From a virus: DNA of 39,075 bases. The position numbers were made by a program, and so were the translations under genes. The DNA is taken from positions 1 through 39,075 of the IMG/VR virus record IMGVR_UViG_3300023104_000003. The stretch is one strand, 5' to 3'. Shown here in pieces: positions 24,590 through 32,054 of the stretch (positions are counted from its first letter, which is position 1; each line of letters starts with the position of its first letter). The notes under the pieces were generated by a model. It was not told where the DNA came from, made no database searches, and saw only the letters and a program-made list of their open reading frames with translations.

Positions 24590-24895
24590 GGGCAGGAAAA
24601 CAATATAAATTTGCTAATTAGGGCAGGAAAAATTCAATTTAGGGCAGATAAAAAATAGCTAAGTGCCCTGTATTTTCTTGCTTTAAATATATTTAAATGT
24701 ACTTAGGGCACTTAGGGCACTATAATTTGTATAATTTTGTGTGTATTGTTTTTATAATACTTGAATATAAATATTATTTTATATTACCTTTTTTTCCTGC
24801 CCTACCTGCCCTTTCTTTGTTTAAACCATATTCAAGGCTGTTTTTACGGGGCAAGTACGTTTTTTTAAGTGCCCTGAACGTGCCCTTTTAGGGCA
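24590..24895. repeat. Putative replication origin: 12 GGGCA/TGCCC repeats around an AT-rich core
   Basis: In a 386-bp gene-free stretch (24516-24901) GGGCA occurs at 24590, 24621, 24642, 24706, 24715, 24849 and 24891, and TGCCC at 24664, 24798, 24807, 24870 and 24881. Most extend to TTAGGGCA, and several to TTAGGGCAGGAAAA. Six lie on each side of an AT-only-like stretch (24720-24786). Twelve copies of a GC-rich pentamer in AT-rich DNA is far from chance, and the layout resembles iterons with an unwinding element. The D5-type helicase gene ends at one edge. Confidence 0.65.
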
Positions 24896-24901
24896 GGAAA
24901 A

Positions 24902-26293
24902 TTAAAAATAAAACATCCTTATGCCGTTACTTTTGCCATCTTTGAATGGTATTTTATGAAAATCTACGTAATGAGCAACGTATTTATAGAACGTTTTTGA
25001 TGCTATTTTTGATGTAGGATTTTCTAATCTGAACTTATTAAAGAACTCAACACGATTAATCATACCTCCTGATTCTGGTTTATAATCTTCCATAAATTCA
25101 ATAAATTCATGTGAAGTTTCGGCTATCAATCTTTTCTCTGGTAGGTTAATTAGTTCTTGTTTTACCAATCCATTTTTTAAATAAAACATACAGCAATCAA
25201 TCATGAAATAATCAAATTCATTCCATTCTTTAATGTCCCAATCATGAAACATCATTTTACCAAATTCATCGTATGGCGTTTTTGATTTATTATAATACTG
25301 TGCTATCTCTAATTCGTGCCGGCGGCGTTCATGACTATTGCCTGTGCCTTTAATAGCATAGTTCGTAGTTATAACGACTTTTGGGGCATCTTCAAAAGGT
25401 ATTAGCATACTATCCTTGCCTTTCTTTTCTACATCTATACCATCTGTTAAAACAGAAAATAAACGCTCAAAATCAAATGTTTTGTTAACATCCTGGAATG
25501 AAAGTATTTTAGTATCTGGATTAACTCTTTGATAAACAAAATTCTTATCAAAGCTAAATGTTTTGCCTTCTATGGTAACTGTATTTAAAAATTGCTCTAC
25601 AGCCTTAAGCAATAATCCCTTACCTGTTCCGCCTTCTGGATGATCGGAAATAACCTCATCATTTAGAATTATAGCAGGGCTGTATGCAGGATTTTTGAAA
25701 TTATGAAGTAGATACCCTAAAGTAGAGCAAATTGTCTTATATCTCATTTCCGTTTGATTTGATATATTCCAACAGAACACTTTAAAGTCGCTTCCGGGGG
25801 TAGACTTATCATTAAAATTCCTCTGTATAATCTGGCTTTCCCAAATATAACCAGTAAGAGAAGTATAAGGAAATGTTTTTACTCCTTCGGTTGTAACCTT
25901 AACGATGCAGTTTTGGAAATACATTTGCATGGAATCCTTACGATCTTTTTTGAATATCACCTCTTTTGCAGGTAATGTTTCTAAAAATTCATCATTAACA
26001 CATTTTCCGATGTTTTTTAAAAAGAACTCATAAATATGTTGCGGTTCTTCAGTTTTAACAAATTCTAATATTTCATCTTTTAAATCTTTTTTTCCTACTT
26101 CTCGGACTATATTATCTATAATCCTTATGTATATATGTTTGTTAATCGAAGTTCTAAAGAGATAATATCCTCTTGTAGTTAAAAATCCAGCCAGATCGAT
26201 GTAGTTAAATTCCCATCCTCCGTTAGATTTTGGTCTCCATAATGTAAAGTGGGCAAAACTTCTTTGCGCCGCCAAGTGTACCAGGTTAAGCAT
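24902..26293 (-). CDS. D5-type/SF3 primase-helicase, 463 aa
   Basis: The C-terminal half has Walker A GGTGKG (in HPEGGTGKGLLLKAVEQF, near residue 225) and motif ILSFQDVNKTFDFERL, then PKVVITTNYAIKGTGNSHERRR, which fits the C-terminal box of viral D5/SF3-type helicases (DUF5906-like). It would unwind DNA at the origin. The N-terminal half shows no clear primase motif, and a separate primase is encoded upstream. The start overlaps the SF2 helicase gene by 8 bp. Confidence 0.8.
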   Translation of the reverse strand: MLNLVHLAAQRSFAHFTLWRPKSNGGWEFNYIDLAGFLTTRGYYLFRTSINKHIYIRIIDNIVREVGKKDLKDEILEFVKTEEPQHIYEFFLKNIGKCVNDEFLETLPAKEVIFKKDRKDSMQMYFQNCIVKVTTEGVKTFPYTSLTGYIWESQIIQRNFNDKSTPGSDFKVFCWNISNQTEMRYKTICSTLGYLLHNFKNPAYSPAIILNDEVISDHPEGGTGKGLLLKAVEQFLNTVTIEGKTFSFDKNFVYQRVNPDTKILSFQDVNKTFDFERLFSVLTDGIDVEKKGKDSMLIPFEDAPKVVITTNYAIKGTGNSHERRRHELEIAQYYNKSKTPYDEFGKMMFHDWDIKEWNEFDYFMIDCCMFYLKNGLVKQELINLPEKRLIAETSHEFIEFMEDYKPESGGMINRVEFFNKFRLENPTSKIASKTFYKYVAHYVDFHKIPFKDGKSNGIRMFYF

Positions 26294-27692
26294 ATTTTTG
26301 AATTAAGTGTTTAAGTAAATAAGGTCTTAGTTCCCATCCGGCATCGTTATATAATTTAGGTAAAGCAACGCTTATCATTTCCTTTTTTTCGGTGGGGTCT
26401 AAAGATAATCTTTTAATTTTTGATATGGTATTTTCAATAGCTATTTCAAGTGCTGGTTGTGAATTTTTTTTTATTGGTTTATCAGGCATGATATTTAATT
26501 CAATCATCATATCTGTATAAACTATTTCGCGCGGCATTTCATGACCGCAAACATAGCATTTTGTAGCTGCCATGTAAATCATAGCCTGACATTCAGGGCA
26601 ATCCTTCATTGGCGCCGCTCCTTCGCCGGATTTGTCAGGATGTAAAAAGTATTGTTCCCAATCATGATGTTGATCCCAATATCCATGCCCTTCGCCTTGA
26701 ATATTATCCCCTAAATCTATAGCTAGCCAAAACTCCTTATTTGAGTAAGTTCTCGCCCCCCTGCCTAAACATTGTAGCCATAAAGGCAATGATTTAGTTG
26801 ATCGATTGAAAATTACTGCTTCAATTGTAGGTTCGTCAAATCCAGCGGTAAGTATACCAACGTTATTTAATATAGCATCTGGAGTATTTTTAAACCATGA
26901 AAGCGTTTCTTTTCGTTCTTCTGCACTACTCGATTTACTGTCGAGAAAACGGCTGTTATATCCATGATCTTTAAAGCAATTATGAACTAAAATTGAATGC
27001 TCAATAGTTGTATTAAAAACGATGGTCTTTTTACTTTTGCATAGTTTTTCGTACCAATGAACAACTGCGTCTATCAACTTAGGTTTAGAAAACTCCTGGG
27101 CCATAGATGCCATATTATATTCACCGGCTGTTTTCTTCATTGCCTTTTTATCAACTCCTGTTTTTGGTGCGTAATGAATGCAGGGAGTTAAGTTATTCCT
27201 TTCAATCAATTGCTTTATGGCAAGGCCGGCCACGATAGTTTCATAATCTGTTTTTAGTGGGTGTTTTTTAGTTGCGCTTATCGGAGTAGCTGTAAAGCCT
27301 ATAATAATTGTGTTGTTATCTCGGTAATGATCGAAAACCTTTTTAAAATTACCCACATGACATTCATCAATTATGAGTAGATCATATTCTGAAACCCCAT
27401 GTTTTTTTATTTGGTTACAGAATGTTTCTACCATTTGAACCTTAATGTGATTTATTCCGAACGCAAATAAAGTTCTTTGAGTTTGTGTAACCAATTCATC
27501 CCTGTGAACAACGATAGTTATTTTTGCTGAAATATGTCGGGCTAAATATCTTTGGATTAAGTAAGACATAACAACTGTTTTACCTCCTCCCGTAGCTAAT
27601 TGCACGAGTATAGATTTATAATTATTTGCTATCTTTCTTGCGATATTATTAACCAATTCTAATTGGTAATCGTGAGGTTTAATTTCTGTCAT
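26286..27692 (-). CDS. SF2 DEAD/DEAH-type helicase, 468 aa
   Basis: Motifs in order: Walker A ATGGGKT (33-39), DECH box (109-112), FTATP (motif III) near residue 134, and QCLGRGAR (motif VI) near 315. Residues about 365-385 form a CxxC...CxxC zinc finger (CPECQAMIYMAATKCYVCG). It belongs to the UvrB/RecG-like SF2 group found in phages (as in T4 UvsW-type and similar). It may remodel forks or restart replication. It overlaps the primase gene by 14 bp. Confidence 0.88.
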   Translation of the reverse strand: MTEIKPHDYQLELVNNIARKIANNYKSILVQLATGGGKTVVMSYLIQRYLARHISAKITIVVHRDELVTQTQRTLFAFGINHIKVQMVETFCNQIKKHGVSEYDLLIIDECHVGNFKKVFDHYRDNNTIIIGFTATPISATKKHPLKTDYETIVAGLAIKQLIERNNLTPCIHYAPKTGVDKKAMKKTAGEYNMASMAQEFSKPKLIDAVVHWYEKLCKSKKTIVFNTTIEHSILVHNCFKDHGYNSRFLDSKSSSAEERKETLSWFKNTPDAILNNVGILTAGFDEPTIEAVIFNRSTKSLPLWLQCLGRGARTYSNKEFWLAIDLGDNIQGEGHGYWDQHHDWEQYFLHPDKSGEGAAPMKDCPECQAMIYMAATKCYVCGHEMPREIVYTDMMIELNIMPDKPIKKNSQPALEIAIENTISKIKRLSLDPTEKKEMISVALPKLYNDAGWELRPYLLKHLIQKYA

Positions 27693-28641
27693 ATAGTTTG
27701 TTTTCTAAAATGTAATCGCATAGATCATATCCTTTTTCGTATTCCCCACGCAATCCATGTACTTCAAAATTTGTCTCTTTCATTAATTCATTCATTTGAT
27801 TTGCTTTTTCAATCCACAAATGTTCGGCTCCCACGTCCGGGTAAAGTAAAACGTTTCTGCCTTTAAGAACCTGGCAACGTTGGTATGTTAAATAAGATAA
27901 TGATCCTGAAGCCAGCCAAATTAAATCAGGATAACATATTGATGCTAAAATAGCTGTCTTTTCGCTTTCAACTATTCCAACTTTTTTATTAGGATATTTA
28001 GGTAATAAGTACTCGCCGAATAAGCAAACTTTAAGCGTGAAATCTTTTATTTTTAGCATTTTATGTACCCATGTAACTAAAGGCTTAGGCTCTTTAATCC
28101 TTTTACCATTTACTGGGTTATATTGCATTATCTTTCCAGAACAAACTCGATTATCAACATCTAAATACCAAAATACAACGGAGCCAAACCATCTTTTATT
28201 TGAAGTGCTTGTTATGTATTCGTGCTTTTTATCTGTTAAAGATTTAAGCCATAAATCAAAATTATTATGATGTGTAGATTTTAATGATTTATTTAAAAGT
28301 TCTGCAGAAAGGTAGTCGGGTTCTGGCTCAATAAATTGTTGATATTCGTAATCTTTATCTATTGTAATATTTTCAAAACCTGCAATCCATTCTAAAGCTT
28401 CTTTATATTTAAAGCCTTTATAGTTGATAACGAAATCAATTGAATCGCCAGAGGCACCACAGCCAAAGCATTTATATTTTTGACGTTGTGAGTTTACGAT
28501 AAATGAATTTGATTTTTCCAAATGGAATGGACATTTACCTTTGAAGTTTACTCCATCTTTTTTTATATCGATGAAATGGGAAACTATTTTAATGATATCG
28601 GATTTTTCTTTAACCGATTTTATTTCAGAAATATTACTCAT
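27679..28641 (-). CDS. CHC2 zinc-finger DNA primase, 320 aa
   Basis: The zinc finger is Cys37, His40, Cys58, Cys61 (CPFH and CFGC), followed by the TOPRIM-like part (GIVESEKTAILA near residue 230, and LLYPDVGAEHL near 278). It makes RNA primers. The TOPRIM motif DxD is reduced to a single clear aspartate, as in some phage relatives. It precedes both helicases in one overlapping unit and follows a structured leader (28648-28731). Confidence 0.85.
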   Translation of the reverse strand: MSNISEIKSVKEKSDIIKIVSHFIDIKKDGVNFKGKCPFHLEKSNSFIVNSQRQKYKCFGCGASGDSIDFVINYKGFKYKEALEWIAGFENITIDKDYEYQQFIEPEPDYLSAELLNKSLKSTHHNNFDLWLKSLTDKKHEYITSTSNKRWFGSVVFWYLDVDNRVCSGKIMQYNPVNGKRIKEPKPLVTWVHKMLKIKDFTLKVCLFGEYLLPKYPNKKVGIVESEKTAILASICYPDLIWLASGSLSYLTYQRCQVLKGRNVLLYPDVGAEHLWIEKANQMNELMKETNFEVHGLRGEYEKGYDLCDYILENKLYDRN

Positions 28642-28647
28642 ATAAAA

Positions 28648-28731
28648 TTAAAAAAGCGCCGAGGTAGTGAGTTTCCCGACGCTGTTTTAAAGTCTGCTAA
28701 AAGACAGTCTAGCATAAATCTTGCTCACTAC
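28648..28731 (-). ncRNA. Structured leader or small RNA with competing stems before the primase
   Basis: The leftward RNA contains GTAGTGAG (28731-28724) and its exact complement CTCACTAC (28671-28664). The latter is the loop of a terminator-like hairpin AGCGTCG/CGGCGCT (28683-28677 with 28661-28655) followed by UUUUUU. The two pairings interlock and could make a pseudoknot or be alternatives. A further hairpin (CTG..CAG, 28682-28707) lies between. It may be an attenuator of the primase gene or a free-standing small RNA of about 90 nt. No known RNA family is recognised. Confidence 0.6.
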
Positions 28732-28774
28732 TTCAAAATTTATGCCTTTAATTACAATGTAAATATACTAATTT

Positions 28775-28800
28775 AAAAGCAGAATATTTCATCTGCTTTT
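28775..28800 (-). terminator. Hairpin after the MazG-like gene
   Basis: Perfect 9-bp stem AAAAGCAGA/TCTGCTTTT 4 bp after the stop at 28805, with a short U run inside the stem. The sequence is symmetric and could act in both directions. A weak terminator, since the U tract is broken. Confidence 0.55.
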
Positions 28801-28804
28801 AAAA

Positions 28805-29158
28805 TTACCTCTCCAATATCCCACGTTCCTTAACTAAATCCCGATTTAAAACTTGTTCATTACTAAACTTATCAGGGTAACGTGCTTTTAACTTTTCGAT
28901 GTTGGTGGCCATTATTTCGGATAAACGCCAGCCGTGCATATTACACATATTAGCGATGTACCACATGATATCGCCAATCTCTTCTTTGATGTTTACAAAA
29001 TCTAAAGGCTTGCCGTATGCGATGTGTTTCTTATAAACGTCCGATATTTCGGCTGCTTCGGTCTGCATGCCTGTAATCATATGAAAATCATCTAATAAAC
29101 CTGTTTCGCATTTAGCCAGGGTTCTTTCTGCTTGTTTTTGGTATTCTTGTGTTGTCAT
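28805..29158 (-). CDS. MazG-like NTP pyrophosphohydrolase, 117 aa
   Basis: Helical, with the paired acidic motifs of the all-alpha NTP-PPase superfamily: TEAAEISDVYKKH near residue 32 and EEIGDIMWYIANMC near 59. Such enzymes hydrolyse (d)NTPs to monophosphates and PPi, cleaning the pool or, as proposed for phage MazG, dampening the stringent response. Length suits the short phage type. It lies at the end of the second early unit. Confidence 0.8.
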   Translation of the reverse strand: MTTQEYQKQAERTLAKCETGLLDDFHMITGMQTEAAEISDVYKKHIAYGKPLDFVNIKEEIGDIMWYIANMCNMHGWRLSEIMATNIEKLKARYPDKFSNEQVLNRDLVKERGILER

Positions 29159-29162
29159 TGGT

Positions 29163-29315
29163 TTATATGTTTTTTAACCTGTAATTTGAAATGTTTTTTA
29201 ATGAAATTATACTTTCTCCGTTATATTTATCGTGAAAATATTTCCTTGCCTCTCCTTCTGTAATGGCATATACAATTGAACCATGATAGGTTCCTGTTAC
29301 TGCGAATGTGTTCAT
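29163..29315 (-). CDS. Small protein, 50 aa
   Basis: ATG at 29315 overlaps the upstream TGA by ATGA. Short beta-alpha-beta outline (FAVTGTYHGSIVYAITEGEA). Not recognised. It ends 4 bp before the MazG-like ATG. Confidence 0.6.
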   Translation of the reverse strand: MNTFAVTGTYHGSIVYAITEGEARKYFHDKYNGESIISLKNISNYRLKNI

Positions 29316-29431
29316 ATCTCTAATTTTAATTGTTTACACTTAGTTAATTTCTTCATTCTCTCATCCCTTTTTATTACCCATTCAAGGCCGAATAGGTTGA
29401 TTAGGAGAAGGCGGTTTTGGTGTAGAGTCAT
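29312..29431 (-). CDS. Small basic protein, 39 aa
   Basis: ATG at 29431, TGA overlapping the next ATG. Hydrophobic N-terminal helix (LLLINLFGLEWVI), then KRDERMKKLTKCKQLKLE. It may be membrane associated. Short, so certainty is limited to frame fit and coupling. Confidence 0.5.
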   Translation of the reverse strand: MTLHQNRLLLINLFGLEWVIKRDERMKKLTKCKQLKLEI

Positions 29432-29440
29432 TTTTTATTT

Positions 29441-29590
29441 TTATGTATGCAATTTTTTTAACCTTTCTCTTTCTTGTTTTAAAATCTCTCTAGTTTTTGT
29501 GTCTATACACTGCGACCACATAAATGATATTAGCCAATTAACATAATCAAATGTCTCTTTGCTAACAGGCTTATTGCTAATATGCTCCAT
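29441..29590 (-). CDS. Small helical protein, 49 aa
   Basis: The ATG (29590-29588) lies inside the end of the methyltransferase gene in another frame. It ends 9 bp before the next ATG. Helical with a Trp-rich middle (FDYVNWLISFMWSQ) and a Lys/Arg-rich end (KQERERLKKLHT). Function unknown. Confidence 0.55.
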   Translation of the reverse strand: MEHISNKPVSKETFDYVNWLISFMWSQCIDTKTREILKQERERLKKLHT

Positions 29591-30347
29591 TTAATCTTGT
29601 TTTTGATATAAAAACAGCTTTATCGCTTAAATCACAACCTATAAAACTTCTATTAAGTTCCTGACATGCTTTAGCGGTTGTTCCGCTACCCATATAATAA
29701 TCAGCAACTATATCACCTTCATTTGTTGAACATAAAATCAATCTTTTTATTAGTTCTTTTGGTTTTTGGGTTCTATAGCTAATCATTCTTCTTTCATTAC
29801 TACTTGGCGGAAGAAAAGGTATATCTACCCATACGTCATTTTGAGGTACTCCTTTTTTTTCTATTACTAAATATTTTTCATTATTTTTAAACCTATGCAA
29901 TTTATTTTTTTTCCTTTCTTTGCTCCCCTTTGTGTATTCTATGTATTGAGTATTAAAAGTATAAGCACTTGTTTTAGTATACCTCAATATACAGTCGTGA
30001 AGCCTTTGAAAATCTTTACTATTACATGTCCATCTTTTATAGTGCCATATTATTGTGTTCCTATAGTTTTCTATACCGAAAACTTCGTCCATTATACACC
30101 TTATCCAATGATTTATTTTTTCATCCATTTGTAGATATATTGTGCCACTTTTTTTTAAAACCCTTTTCATTTCGATTATTCTTGGAAAATAATGATCATA
30201 TATATCATTCTTTATTAATTTTATGTCTTTGAAATCTCCAAAATCTCTGCCTGTTCCATAAAGTATATCGCAATAAATCATATCTATACATTCATCATCC
30301 ATAGAATTCATCAATTCTAAATTGTCACAACATTTTATTTCTATCAT
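29577..30347 (-). CDS. DNA methyltransferase (N6A/N4C beta-type), 256 aa, odd catalytic motif
   Basis: Circularly ordered as in beta-class enzymes: the catalytic region comes first, with DILYGTGRDF (residues 27-36) in the place of DPPYxTG, and motif I near the end, DYYMGSGTTAKACQELN followed by GCDLS. RTQKPKELI is the usual preceding box. DILY lacks the double Pro. It may still be active in this phage family, or be altered. Likely role: masking phage DNA from host restriction. Confidence 0.85.
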   Translation of the reverse strand: MIEIKCCDNLELMNSMDDECIDMIYCDILYGTGRDFGDFKDIKLIKNDIYDHYFPRIIEMKRVLKKSGTIYLQMDEKINHWIRCIMDEVFGIENYRNTIIWHYKRWTCNSKDFQRLHDCILRYTKTSAYTFNTQYIEYTKGSKERKKNKLHRFKNNEKYLVIEKKGVPQNDVWVDIPFLPPSSNERRMISYRTQKPKELIKRLILCSTNEGDIVADYYMGSGTTAKACQELNRSFIGCDLSDKAVFISKTRLNGAY

Positions 30348-30405
30348 TTTACCCTTACCTTTCTTTTTAAATTATATTCTATTATTTTCCAATCGCAAGG
30401 CTTCA

Positions 30406-30708
30406 TTAATCATTAACAGATACTAATAATTCAAGTTCAGAAATATCTTCTGTTCTTATTTCACATCTTAAACTATAAAATGTCGCGTTTGGATCCGAAT
30501 GTTTTCCTTTAGCTGATCTTTCTTCCAAAATCTCCACAACTCTAAATACAGGAGATTGCTTTTTATCTACATTTTGATAATGTTGACCGAAAGTAAAGCC
30601 ATCGCCAATATTTACTTTTTTATTATGGCTTAGTGTTAGAAATTCTCCTTTTTGAGTTAGGTAATGAGGATAACCTTTAAATGTTTTTAATTCTGTAATA
30701 GTGTTCAT
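30406..30708 (-). CDS. Conserved phage hypothetical protein, 100 aa
   Basis: The start is placed at the ATG 30708 (MNTITELKTFKGYPHY), just after the TAA of the 29-aa gene; a longer frame begins at 30735 but overlaps it. The segment TFGQHYQNVDKKQSPVFRVVEILEERSAKGKH is familiar from Bacteroidota phages without a known role. Beta-rich. Confidence 0.7.
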   Translation of the reverse strand: MNTITELKTFKGYPHYLTQKGEFLTLSHNKKVNIGDGFTFGQHYQNVDKKQSPVFRVVEILEERSAKGKHSDPNATFYSLRCEIRTEDISELELLVSVND

Positions 30709-30712
30709 AATT

Positions 30713-30802
30713 TTAATTTTTAGTTGTTTTATCAATTCGTTTTAGTTTAAACTTTACTTTATGGCAGTAGCCGAGGTAGAAGGTGACACCGATGTTAATC
30801 AT
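30713..30802 (-). CDS. Very small basic protein, 29 aa
   Basis: ATG at 30802 overlaps the preceding stop (ATGATTAA); TAA 3-4 bp before the next ATG. Sequence MINIGVTFYLGYCHKVKF then Lys/Arg-rich. The fit between two genes argues for translation. Confidence 0.45.
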   Translation of the reverse strand: MINIGVTFYLGYCHKVKFKLKRIDKTTKN

Positions 30803-31151
30803 AGTGTGTCATTCTTTTTACGCTAATCACCTTTTGCTTAAATGCTTTATTTGTTAAGTACAAATCATCAAAAGTTTTCTTAGAGTAAATAATAGTTGAA
30901 TGGTGCTGATTAAAAATTCGCCCAACAGTTTTTAGTGTTAATTTTGGATATGCTTCGTAAATCAAACCAATAGCTATTTGCCTCGCTTCTACAAATTCAC
31001 GCTTTCTGCTATTTCCTTTAATAAATTTTGCTTCTATGTTTAGAACAGCAGATACGCTATCTATTATTCCCTCTGTAGATGCTATTTTAATTCCATGTGT
31101 AAAATCGTGTTTTACATTCTGCGGTAATCCTACAAATATTTGTGCTGTCAT
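30795..31151 (-). CDS. Stand-alone DnaA domain-IV-like DNA-binding protein, 118 aa
   Basis: Residues about 30-115 follow the DnaA C-terminal domain: VSAVLNIEAKFIKGNSRKRE, ARQIAIGLIYEAYPKLTLKT, then VGRIFNQHHSTIIYSKKTF, equal to the GxxFgrDHSTVxxAxxxi box that reads DnaA boxes. No ATPase part is present. It could guide host DnaA to the phage origin, compete with it, or act as a repressor. Confidence 0.8.
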   Translation of the reverse strand: MTAQIFVGLPQNVKHDFTHGIKIASTEGIIDSVSAVLNIEAKFIKGNSRKREFVEARQIAIGLIYEAYPKLTLKTVGRIFNQHHSTIIYSKKTFDDLYLTNKAFKQKVISVKRMTHYD

Positions 31152-31152
31152 T

Positions 31153-31491
31153 TTACATTTCCTCCTTTAATTTATCCATGCCATCGGCAAACTCTGTTAT
31201 CTTTTGTAAACCCATATCTGTTAAGAAATCAATTACCCTGTATAGTTGCAAGCTATACTCATAATCCATGTAGTCTTTTGATTTAACATGAAACGGATTA
31301 TTCGGGCTGTTTAAAGCTTTCTTAATTTGCTGTGCCGATTCTTGTATGCGCTTACTGTGTTGATTGATTAGAGGCTGCTTAAACTTAGTATCGATCAAAT
31401 CATTTGCGTATTCGATCTCAATTAACCTTGCGCAAACACCTATAATGTGAACGGATTTAAGTAAGTCGCTTTGTTTTTCTAGGGATATCAT
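31153..31491 (-). CDS. Hypothetical helical protein, 112 aa
   Basis: All-helical (LEKQSDLLKSVHIIGVCARL, then HSKRIQESAQQIKKALN). The stop is 1 bp before the DnaA-like ATG. Widely seen in related phages as an unannotated gene. Co-transcription suggests a replication link. No motif. Confidence 0.65.
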   Translation of the reverse strand: MISLEKQSDLLKSVHIIGVCARLIEIEYANDLIDTKFKQPLINQHSKRIQESAQQIKKALNSPNNPFHVKSKDYMDYEYSLQLYRVIDFLTDMGLQKITEFADGMDKLKEEM

Positions 31492-31493
31492 AG

Positions 31494-31724
31494 TTATTTC
31501 GTTCTTTTGAGAAGTGATTTAAATTCTTTCAATAACTCAATATCTTTTGAGTTATCAATATTTAATTTAGGTTTTTGCAATACAATACATTTTACCATTT
31601 CAATACATGTTTTAATACTTTGTATTGTTTGTGGTTGTTCTGAAAGCTCACCTAAAACAAAATAGCAATAATCAATTTGACTGTGATAATAAATTTCTCT
31701 TTGTAAATCGTCTTTAAATTTCAT
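31494..31724 (-). CDS. Hypothetical protein, 76 aa
   Basis: Helical, with two Cys (YCYFVLGELS, IKTCIEMVKCIVLQK). Follows the first gene of the unit by 6 bp and precedes the next by 2 bp. Not recognised. Confidence 0.6.
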   Translation of the reverse strand: MKFKDDLQREIYYHSQIDYCYFVLGELSEQPQTIQSIKTCIEMVKCIVLQKPKLNIDNSKDIELLKEFKSLLKRTK

Positions 31725-31730
31725 AATTAA

Positions 31731-31895
31731 TTATTTAGTTCGTTTAACATAAATACCCATAAAAGAATTGTTACTAGACCATTCACCTTTCCCAGACTTC
31801 TTTAGCCTGGATTTTGTGGTTAACATTACATCGTATTCATCTTTTTCAATTTGAATAGTTTCGTTAATTTTCATTTTTAATAATTTTTCAACCAT
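31731..31895 (-). CDS. Hypothetical protein, 54 aa, first gene of the second early unit
   Basis: The frame is open from a GTG at 31931, but that lies within and before the promoter at 31919-31949, so the ATG at 31895 (MVEKLLKMKINETIQ) is chosen; the ATG at 31874 is also possible. The core KDEYDVMLTTKSRLKKSGKG is a short basic alpha/beta pattern common in small phage proteins. Unknown function. Confidence 0.55.
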   Translation of the reverse strand: MVEKLLKMKINETIQIEKDEYDVMLTTKSRLKKSGKGEWSSNNSFMGIYVKRTK

Positions 31896-31918
31896 TTTAC
31901 ATTCTTTATTTGTTGGTT

Positions 31919-31949
31919 CAAATATAAACACTTGTTAATTATAAAACAA
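31919..31949 (-). promoter_or_regulatory. Bacteroidota-type promoter, TTG-N20-TATATTTG
   Basis: Leftward TTG (31949-31947), 20-bp spacer, TATATTTG (31926-31919). Box and spacing match the consensus. It follows the terminator at 31971-32003 and starts the unit with DnaA-like, methyltransferase and MazG-like genes. Confidence 0.75.
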
Positions 31950-31970
31950 ACATTATTTAATATTTATTTT

Positions 31971-32003
31971 CACAAAAAAAGCCATCCATTTCTGAAAGGC
32001 TTT
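31971..32003 (-). terminator. Rho-independent terminator of the recombination unit
   Basis: Leftward stem AAAGCC/GGCTTT (32003-31998 with 31983-31978), loop with a small inner TTTC/GAAA pairing, then seven U. It lies 50 bp after the exonuclease stop. Confidence 0.85.
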
Positions 32004-32023
32004 CTAGAGTACAATAGATTTAA

Positions 32024-32054
32024 CCGATAACATCAAGCAGTATCGGATCTGCTT
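32024..32054 (-). other. Compact H-type RNA pseudoknot just after the exonuclease stop
   Basis: In the leftward RNA AAGCAG (32054-32049) pairs with CTGCTT (32040-32035), and CCGATA (32046-32041) pairs with TATCGG (32029-32024). The pairings interlock: two 6-bp stems, loops of 2, 0 and 5 nt. The stop TAA is at 32057-32055, directly before it. The geometry suits a stable pseudoknot. It may protect the 3' end, bind something, or favour stop readthrough (16 more codons follow in frame). Confidence 0.55.

Noticed and set aside
24590-24895. CRISPR array
   Set aside because: Repeats are short, in both orientations, with irregular spacing and no spacers of constant length.
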